From assembly GCF_030503855.1 (NCBI RefSeq), contig NZ_CP129971.1, positions 2,418,001 through 2,482,000 of the forward strand: 64,000 nucleotides of DNA, in the 5' to 3' direction. The notes under the pieces were generated by a model that was not told where the DNA came from, made no database searches, and saw nothing but the letters and a program-made list of their open reading frames with translations. The stretch comes from Marivirga salinae. Its GTDB lineage: Bacteria; Bacteroidota; Bacteroidia; Cytophagales; Cyclobacteriaceae. The position numbers and the translations under genes are program-made. Positions 29,570 to 39,600 of the stretch are shown one piece after another (the first letter of the stretch is position 1; every line of letters begins with the position of its first letter).

Positions 29570-29850
29570 AGCACGAGCTGGAAGCTCGCGTAGGTGGATA
29601 TGGTTTTGGTTGAAATAAAATTTCTGGGGATGTTTTGGTTCTTTTTACATATATTTTAAATCCAAAAGTATAGGTTTTGAAATAAAATCAAAAAAATATA
29701 ATAGAAAAATAGGGTTGGAAGCTTGAAATTAATTGCGAAGAGCCTTTATTGTTTATATCGAGATGCAAAAACAGTTCGGGATTAGAGTAATTAACACACG
29801 CTATGTTGGTGCTAGCTTTTTTGGGGATCGCGAGCTGGAAAGATCGTGCT
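29570..29850. repeat. Inverted pair of GC-rich repeats upstream of the TANFOR gene
   Basis: Two related short palindromic sequences face each other: 29570-29590 (gcacgagctggaagctcgcg) and 29826-29850 (gatcgcgagctggaaagatc and on). They resemble each other when one is reverse-complemented. The first abuts the in-frame signal-peptide codons of the TANFOR gene. Of the 446-bp gap 29484-29929, the part between the arms is AT-rich with no recognised gene; the palindromic terminator lies beyond the right arm. Confidence 0.45.
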
Positions 29851-29885
29851 AGTTTTTATGGTAAAGTACTGGCTTAGTATTTAGT

Positions 29886-29918
29886 AAACCCGCAAGGTTT
29901 TCAAAACCTTGCGGGTTT
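29886..29918 (-). terminator. Perfect 16-bp palindrome after ferritin
   Basis: Arms 29886-29901 (aaacccgcaaggtttt) and 29903-29918 are perfect reverse complements around one base. It lies 11 bp past the ferritin stop and ends in T runs on either strand, so it can act as a terminator for ferritin. The very long, perfect stem suggests a repetitive palindrome rather than an ordinary terminator. Confidence 0.65.
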
Positions 29919-29929
29919 AAAGTTGATTT

Positions 29930-30466
29930 TTACTCTTCTACAGTATCAATACCATGCAATTTTCCTAATTCAATATCGATATGCCATAAGCCCATTCCTT
30001 CTTCCCCAATGATATCGAATATCTCTAAGGCTCTTCTTGAGATAGTTTCTTCCTCTCTTTGCTCGGTTACAAACCATTGCAAGAAATTGAAAGTTGTAAA
30101 ATCTTTAGTGCTGAAACAATGATCTACCAATTCGTGAATTGATTTGGTTACTTTAATTTCATGTTCTAAAATCAGCTCGAATACTTCTCTCAAACTGTTA
30201 AATTCATGTCTGATTTCACTAATGGCCGGTTGTCTAGCATGTCCACCAGCTTCATTGATATAGCTGAATAATTTTAGCATATGACCTCTTTCTTCATCTG
30301 AATGGTCATATAAAAATTTGGCTGAATTCACATAACCTTTGGTCTCGCACCAAGATGCCATGGATAAATAGTAGGCAGATGATTTGCCTTCCATTTCAAT
30401 CTGCTCATTCAGTTTCTTTTCTGTTTCTTTAGCTAATGATCTATTCGGTGTAATTAAATCTTTCAT
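29930..30466 (-). CDS. Ferritin
   Basis: 178 residues, the size of bacterial non-haem ferritin (FtnA-like). It oxidises Fe(II) and stores iron in a 24-subunit cage in the cytoplasm. Ferroxidase residues are visible in order: an early Glu in EQIEMEGKSSAYYLSMA, the E-x-x-H pair in SDEERGHMLKLF, the later LEHEIKVTKS, and EQREEE. The sequence lacks the haem-ligand pattern of bacterioferritin. It stands alone between two terminators. A short palindrome TGTATgcattATACA lies in the 5' region near 30486-30500, but I cannot assign it to a regulator. Confidence 0.93.
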   Translation of the reverse strand: MKDLITPNRSLAKETEKKLNEQIEMEGKSSAYYLSMASWCETKGYVNSAKFLYDHSDEERGHMLKLFSYINEAGGHARQPAISEIRHEFNSLREVFELILEHEIKVTKSIHELVDHCFSTKDFTTFNFLQWFVTEQREEETISRRALEIFDIIGEEGMGLWHIDIELGKLHGIDTVEE

Positions 30467-30589
30467 AATTGTATTTTTTTTCTATTGTATGCATTATACA
30501 TAATATTCTGCAATAAAGTTGGGCCTAATGTTAATCTGAAATTAGATTTCCTCTAAATATGGATTCAGTATAAATAATAGGGCGTAAAA

Positions 30590-30616
30590 AAAGGACTATC
30601 CATTGAATAGTCCTTT
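30590..30616 (-). terminator. Intrinsic terminator after aconitase
   Basis: A perfect 10-bp stem (aaaggactat at 30590-30599 with atagtccttt at 30607-30616) surrounds a 7-nt loop. Read on the minus strand it is followed by a run of T. It lies 28 bp after the aconitase stop. Confidence 0.85.
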
Positions 30617-30643
30617 CATTTTTTAATCTAGAAATTTATAATA

Positions 30644-32917
30644 TTATCCTCTAGCTTTCGCATCTTCTTTTATTTTATTCAATGCAGAACCTGCTTTAAA
30701 CCATTCAATTTGAGCATCATTATAGGTGTGGTTTGCCTTTATAACATCTTTGCTACCATCTGCGTGAACAAATTCTATTTTAAGTGGCTTTTCTGGAGCA
30801 AACTGATCAAGGTCTAAGAAGTTAATAGTATCATCCTCCTGCACTTTATCATAATCAGCTTCATCTGCAAAAGTTAATCCTAACATCCCTTGCTTCTTTA
30901 AGTTGGTTTCGTGAATACGTGCAAATGATTTCACCAATACAGCTTTAACCCCTAAATGTCTAGGTTCCATAGCGGCATGTTCTCTTGAAGAACCTTCACC
31001 ATAATTATGGTCACCCACTACTATAGTCGGAATTCCTTTTGCTTTGTACTCTCTCTGCGTTGCAGGAACAGCATCATATTCACCAGTTATCTGACTTTTC
31101 ACTTTATTAGTTTCTTCATTGAAAGCATTTACAGCTCCAATTAAGCAGTTGTCAGAAATATTATCCAAGTGACCTCTGAATCTTAACCAAGGTCCAGCCA
31201 TAGAGATATGGTCAGTGGTGCATTTACCTAATGCTTTGATAAGCAATTTAGCACCAGTGATGTTTTTTCCATCCCAAGCATCAAAACCTTCTAATAATTG
31301 TAATCTTTTAGAATCAGGAGCAACTTTTACTTCTACAGTGCTACCATCTTTTGCTGGAGCTTGATATCCATTATCTTCAACTGCAAAACCAGCATCAGGT
31401 AATTCCGCTCCAAATGGAGGATCTAATTTTACCTGTTCACCTTTTTCGTTGGTTAAGGTGTCAGTTAATGGATTGAATCCTAAATCACCACTAATCGCAA
31501 TTGCCGCCACCATTTCTGGAGATGTTACAAATGCATGAGTGTTAGGGTTTCCATCCGCTCTTTTAGAAAAGTTTCTATTAAAAGAGTGAACGATTGTATT
31601 TTTCTCGCCTTTATCAGCACCAGTTCTTGACCATTGACCAATACAAGGTCCGCAAGCATTGGTGAAGATAGTAGCATCTAAATCTTCAAATATTTTCAGT
31701 AAACCGTCACGATCTGCAGTAAATCTAACTTGCTCAGAACCAGGGTTGATACCAAATTCTGATTTTGTTTTTAAGCCTTTGTCAACAGCTTGTTGTGCAA
31801 TTGAGGAAGCTCTTGATAAATCTTCATAAGATGAATTGGTACAAGAACCAATCAATCCCCATTCAACTTTCGTTGGCCATCCGTTTTTCTCAGCTTCTGC
31901 TTTTAATTGAGAAATAGGAGTGGCTCTATCTGGAGTGAAAGGACCATTTACATGTGGCTCTAAAGTTGTTAAATCAATTTCGATTACTTGATCAAAATAT
32001 TGCTCAGGATTTGCATAAACTTCATCATCTCCCGTTAAATGCTCACGTACTTCATTTGCAGCATCTGCAACATCATTTCTATCTGTAGATCTTAAATAAC
32101 GCTCCATAGCATCATCATAACCGAAAGTAGAAGTAGTAGCACCGATTTCAGCACCCATATTACAAATCGTTCCTTTTCCAGTTGCAGAAAGTGATTGTGC
32201 ACCAGGGCCAAAATATTCTACTATTGAACCAGTTCCACCTTTTACAGTTAAGATACCGGCAACTTTCAAGATAACATCTTTAGCGGAAGTCCAACCATTT
32301 AGTTTTCCAGTTAACTTCACACCGATTAATTTAGGAAATTTCAATTCCCAAGGCATTCCAGCCATAACATCTACCGCATCAGCACCACCAACACCAATAG
32401 CAACCATTCCTAAACCACCAGCATTAACAGTGTGAGAATCAGTTCCAATCATCATTCCACCAGGAAATGCATAATTTTCTAAAACTACTTGGTGAATAAT
32501 CCCAGCACCCGGCTTCCAGAAGCCAATTCCATATTTATTAGAAACTGATTCCAAGAAATTAAAAACCTCTCCTGAAGCAGTTAATGAGCTTCTTAAATCT
32601 TCTTTTGCACCTTCTTTTGCTAAGATTAAGTGATCACAATGTACTGTAGAAGGGACAGCGGCTTGGTCTCTTCCAGCTTGCATAAATTGTAAAAGTGCCA
32701 TTTGAGCAGTTGCATCTTGCATAGCTACTCGGTCCGGAGCAAAATCCACGTAAGATTTACCTCTCACAAATGAGTTTTTTGCCTTGCCATCCCATAAATG
32801 TGAATAAAGTATCTTCTCTGAAAGGGTTAAAGGTTTGTTGACTACCTGTCTTGCTGCAGCTATTTTTTCGCTCATTCCAGCATAAACAGCTTTTATCATG
32901 TCTATATCAAAAGCCAT
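30644..32917 (-). CDS. Aconitate hydratase
   Basis: 757 residues, close in length to the mitochondrial-type aconitases found in Bacteroidota. It interconverts citrate and isocitrate in the TCA cycle with a [4Fe-4S] cluster. The cluster Cys residues are in [14 protein letters not shown] and ACGPCIGQW. Other active-site stretches are [30 protein letters not shown] and [22 protein letters not shown]. It is a single-gene unit with its own terminator. A -7-like box lies just upstream on the minus strand. Confidence 0.96.
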   Translation of the reverse strand: MAFDIDMIKAVYAGMSEKIAAARQVVNKPLTLSEKILYSHLWDGKAKNSFVRGKSYVDFAPDRVAMQDATAQMALLQFMQAGRDQAAVPSTVHCDHLILAKEGAKEDLRSSLTASGEVFNFLESVSNKYGIGFWKPGAGIIHQVVLENYAFPGGMMIGTDSHTVNAGGLGMVAIGVGGADAVDVMAGMPWELKFPKLIGVKLTGKLNGWTSAKDVILKVAGILTVKGGTGSIVEYFGPGAQSLSATGKGTICNMGAEIGATTSTFGYDDAMERYLRSTDRNDVADAANEVREHLTGDDEVYANPEQYFDQVIEIDLTTLEPHVNGPFTPDRATPISQLKAEAEKNGWPTKVEWGLIGSCTNSSYEDLSRASSIAQQAVDKGLKTKSEFGINPGSEQVRFTADRDGLLKIFEDLDATIFTNACGPCIGQWSRTGADKGEKNTIVHSFNRNFSKRADGNPNTHAFVTSPEMVAAIAISGDLGFNPLTDTLTNEKGEQVKLDPPFGAELPDAGFAVEDNGYQAPAKDGSTVEVKVAPDSKRLQLLEGFDAWDGKNITGAKLLIKALGKCTTDHISMAGPWLRFRGHLDNISDNCLIGAVNAFNEETNKVKSQITGEYDAVPATQREYKAKGIPTIVVGDHNYGEGSSREHAAMEPRHLGVKAVLVKSFARIHETNLKKQGMLGLTFADEADYDKVQEDDTINFLDLDQFAPEKPLKIEFVHADGSKDVIKANHTYNDAQIEWFKAGSALNKIKEDAKARG

Positions 32918-32951
32918 AGTATATTTTTATTTAAAATTCTCTGATTTTCTG

Positions 32952-32959
32952 CAAAGATA
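32952..32959 (-). promoter_or_regulatory. Possible aconitase promoter -7 box
   Basis: On the minus strand 32952-32959 reads TATCTTTG, matching the Bacteroidota -7 consensus TAnnTTTG, 35 bp before the aconitase ATG. I could not find a TTG at the expected 19-20 nt upstream, so this is a partial match only. Confidence 0.35.
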
Positions 32960-33220
32960 CAAAATCAACACTTTTATCCTATGTGTAAACAAGGTTTATC
33001 CATATTTGTAAAAATTCTAATTATCGACATAATATACTGTTTGATAGAAAGTTAAGTAGTAGTAGTTAAAGTTTTACTTGTTTTTTATTGTTTAGAAAAC
33101 TGAATCACTTATATTTGAAATGCTTTTAAATCCATTAAGGAAATTTGTTCCGTATGTATGTAAATTCAAAGAATTATTGTTTTCTTTCGATTAATTTATG
33201 ATATATGTACCAAAAGACCT

Positions 33221-33228
33221 TAGATTTG
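33221..33228 (+). promoter_or_regulatory. Possible -7 box for the adhesin operon
   Basis: TAGATTTG at 33221-33228 matches TAnnTTTG and lies 61 bp before the ATG of the small exported protein at 33290. No TTG was found at the usual distance upstream. The 372-bp gap 32918-33289 between divergent genes otherwise shows only AT-rich sequence. Confidence 0.35.
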
Positions 33229-33289
33229 TGGTTTATTAATTTTAATTACACTTATAATTGTATTTGTTTAGTTGATTTATATAAAAAGG

Positions 33290-33655
33290 ATGAAATATTT
33301 TTTAGTTATTTTAATTAGTTTGTTTTTAATGAGTTATTCTAGCTTATCACAAAATTGTGTTGAGAAAATTTCTAATGTTAAATATTCATTTCATGAAAAT
33401 AATTATGATTTATCGTTTGATATGAATAATTCATTCGATTATGAATTAAGCTTATATGATAAAAGTAAAAATGCTTTTTTGATTGATAATTCAAATTTCA
33501 GACCAGTTGAGGATTTAGAATCTTTGGTTATTGAATCTTCGGGATATTCTATTTCAATTAAATCAATTGACAATAAATATAAGAAGGAGAATTTAGCAAT
33601 AATTATGTATCGGAAAGATAAGAGTTGCGAACCAGTAAAAGTTGACTTGCAATAA
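33290..33655 (+). CDS. Small exported protein upstream of the giant adhesin
   Basis: 121 residues from ATG 33290, which has an AAGG just before it and begins the signal peptide MKYFLVILISLFLMSYSSLSQ. An in-frame TTG at 33272 is a weaker start. The mature part (about 100 residues) starts NCVEKISNVKYSFHENNYD and has a Cys near each end (NCVEK, KSCEP), so a disulfide is possible. No family was recognised. Its stop is 2 bp before the adhesin ATG, so the two are certainly on one message. A role in adhesin export or assembly is a guess from position. Confidence 0.65.
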   Translation: MKYFLVILISLFLMSYSSLSQNCVEKISNVKYSFHENNYDLSFDMNNSFDYELSLYDKSKNAFLIDNSNFRPVEDLESLVIESSGYSISIKSIDNKYKKENLAIIMYRKDKSCEPVKVDLQ

Positions 33656-33657
33656 TT

Positions 33658-36600
33658 ATGAAATATATTTACACAATACTGTTAGGATTTATTTTGAGTA
33701 TTTCATTGGTAAATGCTCAATGTCCAAATGATTCAAATACTGAAGCGACAATTGTTTCAACAGACGCATTATGTTTTGCTGCTGAAGATGGTACAATCTC
33801 TTTTGAATTAAAGGATGCATCTGATGTAAGCTTGGATCCTGTGAATTTTGATTTTGGTCTTTACGATGGTGGAGAGAATGACTGGGTCTATGATGATATT
33901 GGTGTTTCCCCAGGTGGTGATATTAATCCAGCTATTACTTTAAGTATATCTGGAACCGTTTTGACATTTTCAAATGTTCCTACTACTAAAGATGGTATTG
34001 GCTATACAATAGGGTCAAGAGATAATGGTATTTGTGGTATTACATTTCGTACCTATTCCAGTGGCTTTTCAGGAATAATTATTAATGAACCATCAGAGTT
34101 AACAGCATCAATTAATTTAATAACAGATGATTGTGATAATTCTAACTCTGGAGCAATTGATATTGATGTAACTGGAGGTACACCGGATGGAGGTGGTAAT
34201 TATAATTATTCTTGGAGCAATGGTGCAACAACAGAGGATATATCAGGTCTTGATGATGGGACTTACTCTGTTACAGTTACTGATGATAATGGTTGTACTG
34301 CAGAATTAACTGGAATTGTTGTTGAAGCTGGACCAGACGCAGGAACAGCGGGCAGTGCAGATGCCTGTAATAATGATGCAGCCTTCAATTTATATAATGT
34401 ATTGGGCGGCACGCCACAGTTAAGTGGAAGTTTTGCGGCAGCAATTGGGAATCCGGAAGCGGTAACGATTAGTCAGCCAGGAGATGGGAGTACCAGCACG
34501 GCCGATTTTGATGGAGTGGCAACAGGAACGTATGTGTTTACCTATACTGTAAGCTCAGCAGGATGTCCAGATGCGACAGCTGATGTCACCATTACAGTAA
34601 ACCAGGCTCCGGATGCAGGATTAGCTGCGACAGTAGAAGCTTGCGAGGATGAAGGGGCTTTTGATTTATTTACTTCATTAGGAGGTACACCACAAGCTAC
34701 GAATGGAGTATGGACCGAAGATGCGGGTAACCCAGCGACAAGTATATTAACACAATCAGGAGATGGAAGCACCGGAACTGCAGATTTAACGACTGCTATA
34801 GGTACTTACAACTTTACCTATACAGTAACAGCCCCAGGTTGTAGTCCATCTACAGCAATCTTAACAGTGAATGTAAGTGCGCTACCTGATGCAGGAACAG
34901 CGGGCAGTGCAGATGCCTGTAATAATGATGCAGCCTTCAATTTATATAATGTATTGGGCGGCACGCCACAGTTAAGTGGAAGTTTTGCGGCAGCAATTGG
35001 GAATCCGGAAGCGGTAACGATTAGTCAGCCAGGAGATGGGAGTACCAGCACGGCCGATTTTGATGGAGTGGCAACAGGAACGTATGTGTTTACCTATACT
35101 GTAAGCTCAGCAGGATGTCCAGATGCGACAGCTGATGTCACCATTACAGTAAACCAGGCTCCGGATGCAGGATTAGCTGCGACAGTAGAAGCTTGCGAGG
35201 ATGAAGGGGCTTTTGATTTATTTACTTCATTAGGAGGTACACCACAAGCTACGAATGGAGTATGGACCGAAGATGCGGGTAACCCAGCGACAAGTATATT
35301 AACACAATCAGGAGATGGAAGCACCGGAACTGCAGATTTAACGACTGCTATAGGTACTTACAACTTTACCTATACAGTAACAGCCCCAGGTTGTAGTCCA
35401 TCTACAGCAATCTTAACAGTGAATGTAAGTGCGCTACCTGATGCAGGAACAGCGGGCAGTGCAGATGCCTGTAATAATGATGCAGCCTTCAATTTATATA
35501 ATGTATTGGGCGGCACGCCACAGTTAAGTGGAAGTTTTGCGGCAGCAATTGGGAATCCGGAAGCGGTAACGATTAGTCAGCCAGGAGATGGGAGTACCAG
35601 CACGGCCGATTTTGATGGAGTGGCAACAGGAACGTATGTGTTTACCTATACTGTAAGCTCAGCAGGATGTCCAGATGCGACAGCCGATGTCACCATTACA
35701 GTAAACCAGGCTCCGGATGCAGGATTAGCTGCGACAGTAGAAGCTTGCGAGGATGAGGGGGCTTTTGATTTATTTACTTCATTAGGAGGTACACCACAAG
35801 CTACGAATGGAGTATGGACCGAAGATGCGGGTAACCCAGCGACAAGTATATTAACACAATCAGGAGATGGAAGCACCGGAACTGCAGATTTAACGACTGC
35901 TATAGGTACTTACAACTTTACCTATACAGTAACAGCCCCAGGTTGTAGTCCATCTACAGCAATCTTAACAGTGAATGTAAGTGCGCTACCTGATGCAGGA
36001 ACAGCGGGCAGTGCAGATGCCTGTAATAATGATGCAGCCTTCAATTTATATAATGTATTGGGCGGCACGCCACAGTTAAGTGGAAGTTTTGCGGCAGCAA
36101 TTGGGAATCCGGAAGCGGTAACGATTAGTCAGCCAGGAGATGGGAGTACCAGCACGGCCGATTTTGATGGAGTGGCAACAGGAACGTATGTGTTTACCTA
36201 TACTGTAAGCTCAGCAGGATGTCCAGATGCGACAGCTGATGTCACCATTACAGTAAACCAGGCTCCGGATGCAGGATTAGCTGCGACAGTAGAAGCTTGC
36301 GAGGATGAAGGGGCTTTTGATTTATTTACTTCATTAGGAGGTACACCACAAGCTACGAATGGAGTATGGACCGAAGATGCGGGTAACCCAGCGACAAGTA
36401 TATTAACACAATCAGGAGATGGAAGCACCGGAACTGCAGATTTAACGACTGCTATAGGTACTTACAACTTTACCTATACAGTAACAGCCCCAGGTTGTAG
36501 TCCATCTACAGCAATCTTAACAGTGAATGTAAGTGCGCTACCTGATGCAGGAACAGCGGGCAGTGCAGATGCCTGTAATAATGATGCAGCCTTCAATTTA

Positions 36601-39600
36601 TATAATGTATTGGGCGGCACGCCACAGTTAAGTGGAAGTTTTGCGGCAGCAATTGGGAATCCGGAAGCGGTAACGATTAGTCAGCCAGGAGATGGGAGTA
36701 CCAGCACGGCCGATTTTGATGGAGTGGCAACAGGAACGTATGTGTTTACCTATACTGTAAGCTCAGCAGGATGTCCAGATGCGACAGCTGATGTCACCAT
36801 TACAGTAAACCAGGCTCCGGATGCAGGATTAGCTGCGACAGTAGAAGCTTGCGAGGATGAAGGGGCTTTTGATTTATTTACTTCATTAGGAGGTACACCA
36901 CAAGCTACGAATGGAGTATGGACCGAAGATGCGGGTAACCCAGCGACAAGTATATTAACACAATCAGGAGATGGAAGCACCGGAACTGCAGATTTAACGA
37001 CTGCTATAGGTACTTACAACTTTACCTATACAGTAACAGCCCCAGGTTGTAGTCCATCTACAGCAATCTTAACAGTGAATGTAAGTGCGCTACCTGATGC
37101 AGGAACAGCGGGCAGTGCAGATGCCTGTAATAATGATGCAGCCTTCAATTTATATAATGTATTGGGCGGCACGCCACAGTTAAGTGGAAGTTTTGCGGCA
37201 GCAATTGGGAATCCGGAAGCGGTAACGATTAGTCAGCCAGGAGATGGGAGTACCAGCACGGCCGATTTTGATGGAGTGGCAACAGGAACGTATGTGTTTA
37301 CCTATACTGTAAGCTCAGCAGGATGTCCAGATGCGACAGCTGATGTCACCATTACAGTAAACCAGGCTCCGGATGCAGGATTAGCTGCGACAGTAGAAGC
37401 TTGCGAGGATGAAGGGGCTTTTGATTTATTTACTTCATTAGGAGGTACACCACAAGCTACGAATGGAGTATGGACCGAAGATGCGGGTAACCCAGCGACA
37501 AGTATATTAACACAATCAGGAGATGGAAGCACCGGAACTGCAGATTTAACGACTGCTATAGGTACTTACAACTTTACCTATACAGTAACAGCCCCAGGTT
37601 GTAGTCCATCTACAGCAATCTTAACAGTGAATGTAAGTGCGCTACCTGATGCAGGAACAGCGGGCAGTGCAGATGCCTGTAATAATGATGCAGCCTTCAA
37701 TTTATATAATGTATTGGGCGGCACGCCACAGTTAAGTGGAAGTTTTGCGGCAGCAATTGGGAATCCGGAAGCGGTAACGATTAGTCAGCCAGGAGATGGG
37801 AGTACCAGCACGGCCGATTTTGATGGAGTGGCAACAGGAACGTATGTGTTTACCTATACTGTAAGCTCAGCAGGATGTCCAGATGCGACAGCTGATGTCA
37901 CCATTACAGTAAACCAGGCTCCGGATGCAGGATTAGCTGCGACAGTAGAAGCTTGCGAGGATGAAGGGGCTTTTGATTTATTTACTTCATTAGGAGGTAC
38001 ACCACAAGCTACGAATGGAGTATGGACCGAAGATGCGGGTAACCCAGCGACAAGTATATTAACACAATCAGGAGATGGAAGCACCGGAACTGCAGATTTA
38101 ACGACTGCTATAGGTACTTACAACTTTACCTATACAGTAACAGCCCCAGGTTGTAGTCCATCTACAGCAATCTTAACAGTGAATGTAAGTGCGCTACCTG
38201 ATGCAGGAACAGCGGGCAGTGCAGATGCCTGTAATAATGATGCAGCCTTCAATTTATATAATGTATTGGGCGGCACGCCACAGTTAAGTGGAAGTTTTGC
38301 GGCAGCAATTGGGAATCCGGAAGCGGTAACGATTAGTCAGCCAGGAGATGGGAGTACCAGCACGGCCGATTTTGATGGAGTGGCAACAGGAACGTATGTG
38401 TTTACCTATACTGTAAGCTCAGCAGGATGTCCAGATGCGACAGCCGATGTCACCATTACAGTAAACCAGGCTCCGGATGCAGGATTAGCTGCGACAGTAG
38501 AAGCTTGCGAGGATGAGGGGGCTTTTGATTTATTTACTTCATTAGGAGGTACACCACAAGCTACGAATGGAGTATGGACCGAAGATGCGGGTAACCCAGC
38601 GACAAGTATATTAACACAATCAGGAGATGGAAGCACCGGAACTGCAGATTTAACGACTGCTATAGGTACTTACAACTTTACCTATACAGTAACAGCCCCA
38701 GGTTGTAGTCCATCTACAGCAATCTTAACAGTGAATGTAAGTGCGCTACCTGATGCAGGAACAGCGGGCAGTGCAGATGCCTGTAATAATGATGCAGCCT
38801 TCAATTTATATAATGTATTGGGCGGCACGCCACAGTTAAGTGGAAGTTTTGCGGCAGCAATTGGGAATCCGGAAGCGGTAACGATTAGTCAGCCAGGAGA
38901 TGGGAGTACCAGCACGGCCGATTTTGATGGAGTGGCAACAGGAACGTATGTGTTTACCTATACTGTAAGCTCAGCAGGATGTCCAGATGCGACAGCTGAT
39001 GTCACCATTACAGTAAACCAGGCTCCGGATGCAGGATTAGCTGCGACAGTAGAAGCTTGCGAGGATGAAGGGGCTTTTGATTTATTTACTTCATTAGGAG
39101 GTACACCACAAGCTACGAATGGAGTATGGACCGAAGATGCGGGTAACCCAGCGACAAGTATATTAACACAATCAGGAGATGGAAGCACCGGAACTGCAGA
39201 TTTAACGACTGCTATAGGTACTTACAACTTTACCTATACAGTAACAGCCCCAGGTTGTAGTCCATCTACAGCAATCTTAACAGTGAATGTAAGTGCGCTA
39301 CCTGATGCAGGAACAGCGGGCAGTGCAGATGCCTGTAATAATGATGCAGCCTTCAATTTATATAATGTATTGGGCGGCACGCCACAGTTAAGTGGAAGTT
39401 TTGCGGCAGCAATTGGGAATCCGGAAGCGGTAACGATTAGCCAGCCAGGAGATGGGAGTACCAGCACGGCCGATTTTGATGGAGTGGCAACAGGAACGTA
39501 TGTGTTTACCTATACTGTAAGCTCAGCAGGATGTCCAGATGCGACAGCCGATGTCACCATTACAGTAAACCAGGCTCCGGATGCAGGATTAGCTGCGACA

